From Megamerina dolium (taxonomy: Eukaryota; Arthropoda; Insecta; Diptera; Megamerinidae), in contig OY978525.1 of NCBI GenBank assembly GCA_963854835.1, positions 104,762,417 through 104,826,416 of the forward strand: a DNA stretch of 64,000 nucleotides. Reading direction: 5' to 3'. Every line of letters begins with the position of its first letter. The stretch's first letter is position 1. Position numbers and translations under genes: made by a program. The notes below the pieces were generated by a model, which was given only the letters and a program-made list of their open reading frames with translations, did no database searches and was not told where the DNA came from. Of the stretch, positions 36,131 through 48,587 are shown in pieces.

Positions 36131-39100
36131 ATAAAGCTCCTTTTGAAATATAATTTTGGTCAAATTTGTAACCGAACTTTTTCGATATATTATCCAAAAA
36201 GTAATCTAAATTGTTTGGTAAATTTTTTAATTAATTTTTTTTTTCAAAATCTGATCATCATCTTCTGTTTGTTGCTGTTTGCCATTTTTTCGCTACTTTC
36301 ACCCCATCCTATTGGTAGCAAATTAAAATTGAATTTGTATTTTGAAGAGTCAACGTTGATTTTAGTCGGTCCATACCCATAGTTTATTCATAGTTCATTT
36401 ATTTAATTACATATATGAAATTCGGTGATTAACTTATATGGCTCAATGTTCATTCGCACTTAATAATTTGCAATAATTCAAATTCACCTCGAACTCTTAT
36501 GAAAATTTTTGTTTTGAACGCAAAAATGATTGTTTTATTCGAAATTCCTTACATTTACTGCATTATATGTTAATCATGTCTAAGTGATGGATTTTAAAAG
36601 TGATCCCGGACAACTTTTTTTCTTCCATTGCACCTGTCGTCTCTAAATAGTTTCTTGCAGTATACTTTTTCAATCTGTCTAAGTGCATTTGGCATAAAAT
36701 AATATGGAGTCAAAAATTTCGTATCCATCATTTTTTTTTATTTGATTTGAATATCATACATAGAAATAAACACAGGAACTACATGCATTACAAATTGTTG
36801 TTAATTGTTCACTTTAGAACACTCAAGAGCGCGTTTCCCCCCTCGAAAAAAAATGTACAAACACATTCCCCACATCCCCCAACAGCCCATCCAATGCACT
36901 AATGTTAAAAGCTGAAAATGTCAAAACTGTTCGTATACATTTTCATTAAAATTACACACACACACACACTCACACGCACACATTCGCATTTATATTGCAT
37001 GAATATTGTAAAAAAGGGGCAGACATTCGTATAAACGGACAAACAAAAATATCCGTCTGAAAATTATTATTAAATTAACGTTCGTACTAAAAGCTTTTTA
37101 ATAAATACAAGTACACCAACAACATCAACATGCAAAACGAAGTGACAGGCGATCAACCTGAAAAAAGAGCACAATTCGGTAGAAATGAGTATTCCTTTAG
37201 ACAGAGTAGTGTATCCCTTTTGAACAGAAGGTTGAAAGTATTTTCTATTTCAAAAGCGATGAGTATCGCATTAAGGTTATTTCGACTACTCTCTACCATA
37301 GTATTAGGTAGATGAGAGGGTTCCCAACTAGTGATGGTGTGATAAAACCAACAACCAGTACGATTATTATCAGCAGTGTGTTTTTTGCCTGAGGGTGGCA
37401 CCCTCATTCATTTATTCTTCATCCGTTTCATGGATACATTTTGGATGAAACAAAATAAATTTAAGCGTAAATATCTACATATGAAGGTATAAACTTAAAA
37501 GCTATGTCATGTTAACTTAACATATCACTTTTAGCCTAATTCTATTATTCACCTAAAATTGTTCTTATACTCGTTCATAGTTGTCCCATTTATGAAATGC
37601 TAATACGAACTTTGAATATTTTCATTAAAATTTTCTTTGTTATCCTTTGTTCTCATTTATGCGATTGTAGCTTATGGATTCTGGTTGTTCTTGTACATAG
37701 ATTTCATATTGCTTTATTATGCTGATTGCCAGTTTTTACATGAATCAAAAATATCACGCTGTGCTTCATAGACGAGAATTTATTATCGGAAACCAGATTT
37801 TCATGAATTTTATATCGCCTAAATGTAATACATCATCAAAGTAATCGAATATTTGAAGAAATTTACATTGAATTATTGAAATATTTGTCACCGTACCCAT
37901 TTAGAATAATTATAAATTTAATAATGCCCTTTAACACCAACCACACCACCACCATCATCATTGATGGTCATAAACAGCATTAACAGAGAGAAACAAAAGC
38001 GAAAACACATACAAGCTCAAACACACAAAATACATATCCTGCGGCGTTAGATTGTACCAAGTTGAATTACTTTGACGCATAAAGTATTCAAATTTAAAAT
38101 CGCATAGACCATGTATATTTTGTAATCGTGTGTATGTGTGTGTGTGTGTGTAAGTTTGTTGAAAGTACATATCCTGCGGTGTTTTTAATTATTCCAAAGC
38201 AAGCAAAGGACACTTGTTAATATTATGACGATATTTGTCTAATTAAAACACATGCATATGATTTTAAATAAATATAAAAATTATTGGTTTTTATTATTTT
38301 CATATTAACTAAGAATATATGCTACATGTGTAAGTATAATTTCATTATTTATTAATACAACTAACAAAGTGTATTATTATCAATCAATTCTTTAGAGTGT
38401 TATAACTATAAGTAGGTATTTGTATACTCGAGCGTTTTTGCGCCTATTAGTATGCAACCAAATTTTTTTTTCGTTTAAAAATTGCACTCAAAAAACAATA
38501 ACCATTTATAAAAATGGAGAAAAAATCAAAATCCAATTGGTCAGCTGTTTATAGTGGCCTTCTTTCTATCTCTCTCTCCCTCTGCATTTTACTCTTATTC
38601 GCGCAAACATTTACGCAATTCATCAAATAAAAAGAATTAAAATGCATGTTATTTTGCCCGTTTGCATTAACTCTTTTACTCTTCTTTTCATTCATTTATT
38701 CATTGTAACAAGGATTGAAGGAGAAACACCAAAAAGGACAACAAGTAGCAAGAAGTTGAAGTACCAATTTTCTGCATAAAAGCATGAAAACATATGAAAA
38801 ACTATACAAAATGTTTTAAAAAAGGTGAACAGGAAAAAGAAAAGAGCATGAATATTTTCAATACGTAGTGTATACATATATACACGTAATGTATAGTATG
38901 TTGCATATATGATGAGTAAGTACTCGCCAGACTTGTCGATAGGCAAATGGCACTAATCGACAATCTTTTCGTCATACTTATCTACTTTTCTGTCCCCTAG
39001 TAATCTAGAGCCGTGCCAATAATGAACATGTCAAGTCGTTCATAATGGCTGCTGGAAAAGCTAAAAATATGAAAAAGAACGCAAAACGTCACTAAACCAT

Positions 39101-40218
39101 AGCTATTTCGCTATACTTGATGGACTAACTACTTTACTGTCTCTTAGTAATGCACACACGCGTCATTTCAATAATATACATGCTCATCGGGAAAAAACAG
39201 TCGTTGAAAAGCCGATTATGTTAGACGAACATCCACCGTTCATTGCAACATTTTATTGTTGTTCTCTTCTTCGAATAAAAATCAAGCAATTTGTTCGTGT
39301 TTTACCGTTATAGAAAGGTTTGACAAAAGTTACCCTGAATGGTAACAATTTACCCCATCTTAGGACATGAACATGTCGAATTCGATAGCTACTCTCACTC
39401 TCACTCTCATAGTAGATTGAAGAGAGACAAACGTAGTTCAACAAGAGCTTGTGAATTCGGTAGTTCGTCACTAGTTACACTCACTGCAGGGTACATTTTC
39501 ATATACATATGCATATGTATGTACATGCAATCGAGTATAAATAAATGGGAAAAATTGTATCAAAGGAAAAATAAAGTTCATTCAGTTGTGCATAAACCGA
39601 AATGCAAATAAATGTTACTGATGCTATTGCTGCTCTTGTGGTAGTATATGACGAGTGAAATCTTCTTACATGTATATACGTAGATACACATGTATGTATA
39701 GTACATGTGAAAGTAATTAAAGTGACCATATTGCAATTGTTTTTCATTATTTTTATTTGTTTGTTTTCTTCGCATTTTGCAAGAGCGGAGATCGTTGATA
39801 TCGAAATGAATGCAGTTTAGAAATTTTAAGTCACAGAGGTACGATATCTGCAATGTAGGAGTCCCAAAATTACTAGAACAAGTCGTCAGAAACAGTCGTC
39901 AAAAAAACAAAAGTATTACTATCGGAAATGAGGAGGAGTGAGAGGAGAAAATTGTGAAAATTCTGTTTTATATTTCTGTCGAATGGATTAATGTCGAAAA
40001 AAATGCAATTAGATCGAAATCATTATGCGGTATTTTTCGGCATTATTGTACAAATTTATGAAGGCTCTCATCAGGTTCACATCATTCAATGTACCAAGCC
40101 TCTTGCTAGGCTATCCATAATATTTCTGCATACAAATATTTTCTGCGTGGTTGGCCTTCAGATGAAGCGCAAAGATCGCATACTCCAATATATTAATCCT
40201 TAACTCGTATGTATTTAT
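36131..40218. other. AT-rich non-coding stretch
   Basis: No gene is supported. It contains (CA)n at 36953-36970 and (TG)n at 38129-38151. The 61-codon frame at 37130-37315 lies in a slightly GC-richer patch but shows no domain. 37336-37375 resembles part of the 97-bp repeat unit at 31.9 kb only weakly. Confidence 0.5.
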
Positions 40219-40340
40219 GCAATAATGTCAAAATTAAATTTTGAAAAAATCACAATTTCGACATGATTGCAAAAATATTTCCAATAATGTCAAAAAATAT
40301 TTGTTCCCTTTAGCATAAAAAAACATTTCGACATTATTGC
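40219..40340. repeat. cluster of four alternating copies of a GCAATAATGTCGAAAT motif (hairpin-forming)
   Basis: The motif appears direct at 40219-40234, inverted at 40255-40270, direct (decayed) at 40281-40298 and inverted at 40325-40340. A fifth partial direct copy is at 39990 (ATTAATGTCGAAA). Alternating orientation gives two potential hairpins in 122 bp. It could be a tiny foldback MITE or two abutting solo termini. No target duplication was identified. Confidence 0.6.
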
Positions 40341-41309
40341 ACTTTTTTTATATATATATTAAATATTTTTTTTTTTTATTAAATCTGGATAATATCGAAC
40401 TAAAATGTAAGTTCACCTACGGAGTCATCAACTTACAAAAATTTTATTAATATCACAAATGCGTTAATTAACAAATCATGGTCACCTTATAAGTATGCAT
40501 GTTTCATCTTATATACAATACTAGTTGTTGAAGGTTGTAGGTCGGATATCATTCATACATACACTTATATATATTGTATGTATATACAGAATATATTGGC
40601 ACACATTTAATTAAATATCATATTTTTAATAAATAGTACAATATTATTAGTAGTAATAATAATAAAATATTTGCCGACTTTTTTTACATTCCTGTTACAT
40701 TTAGTTTTTTAATAAACGTTTATTTTTGTAAGCCTCATCATGAAATTATTTTGAAAAGAGGCTTAACATTTCTGTTATAAAAATTGCATTGTAGTTATGT
40801 GATAACAATTTTTCTTAAATTATACGAATGTATTCGTTTCAATTTGAAATTGTATTAAAATTGGTAATACTTTTTTCATTAAATTGCACTGGCCCTGGAC
40901 ACTGTAAATTATATTCACTGAAGTGATTATTTTACAACAGGTTATCTATTATTAAATTATATTTTCGTCAATATTCTGTAAAAACGTTAAAAAAAGGCGT
41001 AAAACTGAGTGAGCAAATAGTAGTCATTTTTTTCATATCAATATTCATTTAGCCATTTTTCTGTTATTGCGCTTTTCATTTATAAACATGGCTAATTGAT
41101 TACATTACATAAAAGGTGACATTTTACAGTAGTTTGTTTAGTGATTGCTTTCTTAATTTCCAGAGTATATATTTTTTTCTACAAAGTAAATTAAAATTGT
41201 AAAATATTCCCTTTTTGTTGTTGTTGTGTTTTTTTATCAAGACGAAATAATCTACTTAATCTAAACAATTTCTAAGTTTGTAAAATAAATGTAAATAAAT
41301 TGCTTGATC
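40341..41309. other. AT-rich non-coding stretch
   Basis: Nothing is recognised beyond homopolymer and ATT-rich runs. Confidence 0.5.
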
Positions 41310-41510
41310 TGCCTCTTCTTCTGCGTCCTCCAGCGGGTGCCGAATCAAATACTCTCTTAGTTGAAGCATTTTCTTCCATTCGCTCGACATGGCCCAACCA
41401 GCGCAGCCGCTTTTCTCTCGAGAACTCTAAGAATCCTCTCATTCGAGGTGGAAATTGTCCAGGCTGTTCTGCGCCATATGTTAGGACAGAAATAATAAGG
41501 GATTTGTAAA
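41310..41510 (-). pseudogene. LINE reverse-transcriptase C-terminal scrap with internal deletion
   Basis: The sequence matches the 0.9-kb LINE 3' region: TCTTCTGCGTCCTCCAGCGG, TTCGCTCGACATGGCCCAAC, AGCGCAGCCGC. It then jumps directly to TTTTCTCTCGAGAACTCTAA and GCGCCATATGTTAGGACAG. The intervening stretch (about 110 bp in the 0.9-kb copy, encoding the GVICVDDEYRIRYNDELYEL block) is deleted. The downstream 3' tail and the upstream coding part are absent. Confidence 0.75.
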
Positions 41511-41644
41511 ATTAGAAATTTAAAATCGAATCCACATTATCCCAAAAATTTTACAGAGAATATCTATGATAAAAATTTAATACCTCAATGCTATTTTGTT
41601 TGTGATTATATTCGATAAAGAGAAAAAATATTAGTATTTTACTA

Positions 41645-41862
41645 TCATCATCACTTTTTCTGAGCTTTGTCACAGAGTTCTTTAAGAAGCTTTTTCATGG
41701 GAAGTTGTTACTGTCGGAAGAATTACCAATTGCTTGCCGACAGGTGGGTACCGTTCGAAAGAAAAATCTTATCGATATTAAATTTGTTATGCATCAGCCG
41801 GGGATTGAACCACGACCTACAGATCAGAAGACGAACACTCTAACCACTGAGCTACGGCACCC
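41645..41862 (-). mobile_element. tRNA-derived SINE, copy 3, with intact promoter head
   Basis: Read on the minus strand from 41862: GGGTGCCGTAGCTCAGTGG (A box TAGCTCAGTGG), then TCGTGGTTCAATCCCCGGC (B box GGTTCAATCCC), then the body TTTCTTTCGAACGGTACCCA, GGCAAGCAATTGG, GCTTCTTAAAGAACTCTGTG and CTCAGAAAAAGTGATGATGA. This is the best-preserved head in the window and could still recruit RNA polymerase III. The 5' and 3' ends of the tRNA-like part do not pair as an acceptor stem. The copy ends in ATGATG rather than continuing into the longer tail seen at 31.0 and 48.4 kb, so it is 3'-truncated or a variant. Confidence 0.8.
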
Positions 41863-42671
41863 AATAGCTTTTATAAATATTTTTAATATTAATTCCTCTA
41901 GCTGAGCTCATATTATTATCCATGCACTTCCGTATATTTTATACCTTCATATTTGAATTATGATTATAAATTTCCAAACTAATTATTATCAAAAACATGT
42001 TGAAAGTTTACAATTTTACAATTATGCATGCAGTCTTTTGTTACTAGTTATTTTCACTACATAAAATAAAAATATGAAATCAAATAATACATTTCATTGT
42101 CTTAAATTGTTTAAAAAAAAATAAAAAACAAAATAAATAAAACATATTTACTGCATTGTTGATTGTTCGTATATTATACCTTGATATTATATGTACATAT
42201 AAAATATATTTCTCATATTATTATATTCATTTTCGACAAATATAATTTAATACCTATTTTATCCTTATTTCCATCATTTGTTACTTGAATGAACATTTAC
42301 ATACATATTCGTCGATTTGAATATGTACGTAGTAGTAAAAATTATGCATATGAGCATAAGAATGAAACAATGTTGAAATAAAATACGTATATTTGCATTG
42401 AAAAATACTAGATACTATCATACAATGCTATTAGTGTTACAATAAATATGTAGTATTCATTTATTCAATAGAATGAATTTATTAGTTACCTACATATATT
42501 ATCTCGCAAATATTTTAGGTATATATGAGAATTGAAATTAGTGGAATTTTGAGCTTACTCCATATTAAATAGTTTGTAGAGCAGCTCAGATTACTCCATT
42601 TATTCGCATAATTATTTTTCACTAAAATTCAACTAATATTATAACAATTGAATGTCAATATACCATTTAGT
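41863..42671. other. AT-rich non-coding stretch
   Basis: Nothing is recognised; A/T runs near 42110-42140. Confidence 0.5.
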
Positions 42672-43060
42672 ATAGAAATATTAAAAAGTAATCGTCTCGA
42701 AAATATTCGTTACTAATCACTAATCAAAAAACTCATATTCAAAATAATACAAATAGAAAAATTATATTAATAAATTATAATAATAATATTATAATAATAT
42801 AGTATACCAATATTAAAAAGTAATCGTCTCAAAAATATTCGTTACTAATCACTAATCAAAAAAACTCTTATATTTAAAATAATAAAAATAGAAAATTTAT
42901 AATAATAAATTATAATAATAATTATATAATATTATAATTATATTGTATACCAATATTAGAAAGTAATCGTCTCGAAAATATTCGTTACTAATCACTAATA
43001 AAAAAAAATCTTATATTCAAAATAATAAAAATAGAAAATTTAGAATAATAACAATAGGTA
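42672..43060. repeat. three tandem units of about 132-143 bp, each with an AGTAATCGTCTC core
   Basis: The core AGTAATCGTCTCGAAAATAT plus TCGTTACTAATCACTAATCA occurs at about 42688, 42820 and 42963. Each core is followed by an AT-rich spacer (CAAAATAATAAAAATAGAAA). Units differ mostly by indels in the AT part while the core is nearly unchanged. Confidence 0.9.
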
Positions 43061-46000
43061 AGTTATATTTAAAATGAAAAACTACTGCAAACAAATACTT
43101 TTGGGAATCACCACCAAATCGACCTACCTCAACAATAGAAGCAAATGAATAAATAGTAAAGTGTAAGCAAAACACAATGTACAATATATGTATGTATGTA
43201 GTAGTAGGATATGTAGTTTCAATAGTAGTCAGTAGTCATCATCTTGCATATATTTATAGTTAAATATGCAAAATGCATGTCTAACTATTGGATCGACACA
43301 ATCAACAGAGACACATACATATAAATACACACACACACACACACGTTCACATTATCATTGAAATGGACAGTTATAGCAACAGATAGAGCAAAAGTAAGCG
43401 AGCCAGACAGATATGTATGTATGTACGAATAGACAAGCATGCACTTGGGAAAAATATGTATGTACACAGATATACAGAGATGTATGTAAGATGATATAAA
43501 AGTGGTTGAGTGATGCTTATTGAAATAAAATTTCGAAAAATATACAGATAAATACAATAGTTCATATAAAATAATAGCCATTACTTATAATGATAGGTAG
43601 ATATGTATGAGGAGTATTTGTGTTTGACAACAAAATACAAGTAGATACTACTACGATATTTACTATTTGGTTACACATATCCTAACAAGTATGTTATGAG
43701 TATGGATAAGTGTATGTTGCTAAGAAGCATTGAAGTGCATAATGGGTAATTGTATGTCAAAGTGTATAATATTTTTGAACATCACACATACGCACACACA
43801 CAAAAACACATATAATCTTAACAACAATCAATGTCATATGTTTGATGTAAAGTAGTTTTTGTTATACACAAATTTTTTTCCATTTACTACTTACTACTGA
43901 TTCAAGTATCCCCATCTATATACATACTTAAAGACTATCTAAGAAACCACTTATCAAACATGTTGTCTATTTAGCTGCTGTGTCTGGCTAATGGAACAAA
44001 TATATGTGGAAGCAACTTGGTATCAGAAATATGTAGAATTAAAAATTGAACTTATTTTCAGAATATTCTAAAGTGTTGTGGAGAAAGATGTGGAGAATAT
44101 GGTCAGTCCACAGTGTAATACTTCAGTCATATCTGTTCTACACCTATACAGAAATTAAATAAATTCATAGTATAAAAACTCAACAAAATTGAGGAATTCA
44201 ACTTCCAATATCAGCATATCATTCCAACTTCCAACTTCCAATATCAGCATATCATTCAATCTAAAGGTGGATATAAATGGGGTTTTTCACGACTTTTGAA
44301 TTGTTTTAGACCTTAAAGTATGCAATTATACTACAGTATTGAAAAAAGTGAAATTTGAGCAGAAATTTCATATTTAAATTTGAAATTTAAATTTAGTAGT
44401 TCCATAAAAGAATATTAAAATCAAAATTACGCCAATAATACTCCCCCTTAAATTTGTTTCAATTGAAATGCATTCACGTTTGTTTTACATGAATTACTCA
44501 TTGAGAAAAGGTCTCCCAAAAGTATGCAAAACAATATGATTTTATTTGAACCCATTAATAATTCAATACTCTAAGGCTACTTACTATCTGCAAAGCAAGA
44601 ATATACTTCATACACACACACACATCATTTGATTGTGAAATTATATATTTACCTAAAGCCTTTTCAAATAACATTGTATATACAACAATCATATTAAATA
44701 TTGCAATGCAAGCGATTCAATATCAAAGAAAAACAATAAAAATAGTGATTGTAGTATACAAAATAGAAAGTAATACTAACAATTGGTATAATATTATTAC
44801 ATACTTTTAGGCGAGTCACTCTTTTCATATATACATTCATAGTACTTACTAAGGACTTTAATGATTTTCTTCAAAATGAACGACGATTGCTTGCGAATGA
44901 AGAATACATTAAGACGACTTATTGTTTACTTTAGCCAAATTGCAGTCGCACCAGACAGCAGGCTATCACAAGGGTAATCAAACAAAAGGAATTCTTCTAG
45001 TCTGCAAAACATTGCAAACTAACAAAAGCAAACGCAACGCAATTAAAGAACGAATAGTAAACGATAGCAAAAAAAAGAGGACGAGCGATTGTATGTATAG
45101 GTACATAATTTTGAGATTGAATGTTGCCACTATTGCCGCTGCTGTTATTACGATGACTTATTATAATTGTAATAATATGCGAAGAAACATAAAAGTATTC
45201 TTCAGTTTTCAGTTTTTTTTTTCTTGTCTTTCTGTTGGCTTTCCCTTTTCTATTCATTTATTGTTTGTACTCTTTTGTAATCTTTTATAATTTTTGAAGT
45301 TTTGCTAATGATTTATTGTAAATACGTACATATTTTCTTGTATGTTCTTGCTCATTTCTTATTTACAAACATTGTCTACTGCTAGTACGTACTTGCCTAC
45401 TACTATTCTACTCCGATATTGATATAAATATTTTTGCATGTTCAGTTGTGCATTGAAGCATGTATTTAGTTAGGTAGGTACATATTTACTTTTTGCATTT
45501 TATGAATAATATTTTCTACAAGTCCCCTCTTCATTTATGGTAGACTTTGAAGAATTTGACTACGTTAGAATTTGAGGAAGCTGAAATGGTAACAAGAAGA
45601 AAAAATGTAGAAATAATTAAAAATCCTGAAAGTAAAATTATTATTGGTAAATAGTTAGTATTATAGTTTTAATTAATAATTCATTCTATAGTTCAACAAT
45701 TTATAAAGAAATGAGGAATTTTGATGGCATAAGTATCGTATTGTGGTATGTAGCTGGTCACGAATCTCCACTAGCACAGTGAAATATATGATATACCCCC
45801 ATTATCTATTCTGAATGAACATTTTTTGCTTCTCTCATATCCACCTTTTATGGGGTGGAGATAGGAGATAATAAGCTCTATCTCCACATCTCAAGAAGAT
45901 TGCCATACAAATTGTTCGAAATAACACCTGAAAATCAACAAACAACCAAATAGCTGCCCAGGAATCCAACTAAGAGAAATTAAATGTAAATCCATGAATT

Positions 46001-46061
46001 TTTCCTCCATAACAATTCATCTAAATGTACCCAACTCGTCTGTACCTCTACTCCTTAGGTA
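43061..46061. other. AT-rich non-coding stretch
   Basis: (AC)n at 43327-43344 and a short duplication of CAACTTCCAATATCAGCATA at 44200-44256. The 122-codon frame at 44922-45290 has no domain and biased composition and is not called. Confidence 0.5.
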
Positions 46062-46072
46062 GGGGCTCCCAT

Positions 46073-46678
46073 TACTTACTTACTTATGTGGCCGAAAATA
46101 ACATTCTTCGCCAGCCATCTCTGTTCTTCGCTAGCTGGCGCCAGTTAGAAATTCCAAGCGCCATCAGGTTCTCAAGTACTTGGTCTTTCCACCGAATATA
46201 ACACCTTCTTCGCTGGAGCGTGTTCTTCCATTCGCTCGACATGACCTAGCCAGCGCAGCCGCTGGATTTTGATGCGCTTTACTATGTCAATATCGGCATA
46301 CAGCTCGTACAGCTCATGGTTGTACCTTATTCGGTACTCGCTACCAACGCAAATAGATCCAAAAATCTTGCGTCAGACTTTTCTCTCGAAAACTCCAAGC
46401 ATTCGCTCGTCCGAGGTGGAAATTGTCCAGACTTCAGCGCCATATGTTAGTACAGGAATGATGAGAGACTTGTAGAGTGTAGTTTTCGTGTTTCGAGAGA
46501 GGGCTCAACTTCTCAATTGCTTACTTAGCCCTTAGTAGCACCTGTTTGCAAGAGTGATCCTTCGCAATATCTCCAGTCTGACGTCATTACTGCTGTTAAT
46601 GCTGGTTCCAAGATAGACAAAGTCCCGTACTACTTCAAAAGCATAGTTGTCAACAGTGACATGCTGTCCAAGATGCCG
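46073..46678 (-). pseudogene. LINE reverse-transcriptase 3' fragment bounded by an 11-bp target duplication
   Basis: The minus strand covers DFVYLGTSI-type sequence down to KIQRLRWLGHVERM and the 3' end. GGGGCTCCCAT occurs immediately before (46062-46072) and after (46679-46689) the element. This marks a 5'-truncated insertion whose 3' tail is an AGTA tetranucleotide run next to CGGCCACATAAG. Compared with the 0.9-kb copy, a segment encoding the APAKMVL...GRR part (near 46195) is missing, and stops and frameshifts are present (for example GCGTCAGAC near 46370). It gives the clearest boundaries for this LINE family here. Confidence 0.88.
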
Positions 46679-46689
46679 GGGGCTCCCAT

Positions 46690-48339
46690 ACATAATTTAT
46701 ATTTTTTATAAAATTAGCTATCACCGCTCACAGATTGTACCCAAGGAGGAGCAATGTAAGACCAATTCCTATTCATTTTTACACCCCACCTTTACCTCCC
46801 TTTACCTCCTTTACGCTGAAATATAAAGGAAACAAAAATTAACTTGAAAACAAAATTATTCCTTTTAATTATTTATTTATCTTATTAATTTTTTTAATTT
46901 TTATTTTTATTTTAATTTTATTTTAAATTTTAAATTTTGTTTTGTCTGACGACGTGAAGTAATTTTGCTACTTGTTTCGGCTCAACACGTTGTTATAGTT
47001 ATCCATTAATTTCCAGCCCCTCTCTTTGGTACCAATGACTAGGTATAATCTGTGCTGATTTTTTGTACTCGCTGGTAATCTTCTCGCTCTGAGACACTTC
47101 AGAAAGAACCTTGAAATCAATGGAAGACTATAACAACGTAAAATAATTTCGCTCCACTTCTTCAACGCCAATCGCAATGAGTATAATCTACACTAAAAAT
47201 AATCATAAAAAAAAAAATAATCATATTACTAATGATCTCCATATCTTCTCGTTTGTTGTAGCTCATTTACCAATACAATCGCCTTCGTTCGTTGTATTCC
47301 TATATCCTATATATTGACAAACATTTAATCATTGGATATTTGCCTACCTACCATAGAAATAAGTAGAATTAATAATTGTACCTATGCAAAGACAATCACA
47401 AATATGTCCAAGTATGACCAATTTAAGATTCGAAATTATCTCATATAACCAAAATTCGAAAAATTTAATTTGAATTTCATAGAACTGAATCAAAAAGGAT
47501 ACATGTGCATTACCACCACCACATACTTAAGTACATAATACTAAAAGCAATAACTACGTTACTATGGTATTGTACATATACAATAACTTGCATATTTTTC
47601 CCATTGCCTATTACTGTTTGCATATGTACAATATATGTACATATTACATATGCTTGATATTTTCGATTGCAGTATCTATCTATACTATGCTTATGTAGGC
47701 TTTGCTCTTGAAAGAGAACTATTTTTGTTCTTTCCAATGAGTTTATTCATAATCTCATATGACATGAGTTAATGCATAGCAGACATATGTGATTATGTTT
47801 GTAAGTAAGCAGTTGACTGATTTCAATGTGAATGAAATGTAAGCAACTAGTTTCTGAAATACAAATAAACAAATGGACATTTTTCATGAAGCTTTCTTCA
47901 AAAATTTCAAAAAGAGTACCCAATTTAGATTTTCCTAACTATGTAACAATATGGAGAATAGTATATGACTTCTTCATCAAAAGTATGACTTACCTATTTT
48001 TTAATGCATCGAGCTTAAAGTTTACAAATCTGTACGATTTTTTTTTATAGTGGAAATACTTTTTCTTCAAAATGTATTACTACACAGAAATCGTTTTCCA
48101 TTCTGATTTTAGATCAAAATTTAAATATTTCATATCTATGTTTGGCATATTTTATTTTAATTTAAAAAAATGTTATATTTACATTCTGAACTCTCATAAG
48201 AAGAAATGATTGTTTCACATAATAAAATAATAAGATATATCTCCATGGTCTACCAACTGTTAGTCCAAGGCTGCTTTGATTTGCACGCGGATCTAATTTC
48301 CAATATATTGACAATGGTTGTTTGATGCATTAAGTAGAA
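46690..48339. other. AT-rich non-coding stretch
   Basis: No gene is supported; TTTTA-rich runs at 46880-46940. Open frames are short and without domains. Confidence 0.5.
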
Positions 48340-48587
48340 ATTAAAAAAAAAATTATAAATATGTGGCACTTATAAGCCCCAAAGGGCTCATTGACCGATC
48401 TTCTCTTCCATTACTGCTACGAGTGTTAATTTTTGGACAGTATTAGAAGGTACACACTTATTTTAGCCGGTTTCGAACGGCAGAACTCTTGCGACATCAC
48501 TTTTTCTGAGTTTTGTCACAGAGTTCTTTTAGAAGCTTTTCCATGGCAAATTGTTACTGCCGGAAAAATTGTCAATTGCTTGCCGAA
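48340..48587 (-). mobile_element. tRNA-derived SINE, copy 4, body and tail without head
   Basis: The minus strand reads CGGCAAGCAATTGACAATT, AAAAGAACTCTGTGACAAAA, CTCAGAAAAAGTGATGTCGC, AAGAGTTCTGCCGTTCG, CCTTCTAATACTGTCC and GCCCTTTGGGGCTTATAAG. It ends CACATATTTATAATTTTTT. It links the body seen at 3.9 and 41.7 kb to the tail seen at 31.0 kb, which shows that these are one family. The tRNA-like head is lost. Confidence 0.75.

Noticed and set aside
37130..37315. 61-codon frame starting MQNEVTGDQPEKRAQFG
   Set aside because: It looked coding-like at first, but there is no donor at its end, no family, and no supporting exon nearby.
41800..41862. Possible tRNA gene on the minus strand
   Set aside because: A and B boxes are good but the acceptor stem does not pair, and the sequence continues into a repeated SINE body.
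44922..45290. 122-codon plus-strand open frame
   Set aside because: Composition follows local base content, there is no domain, and the opposite strand is equally open.
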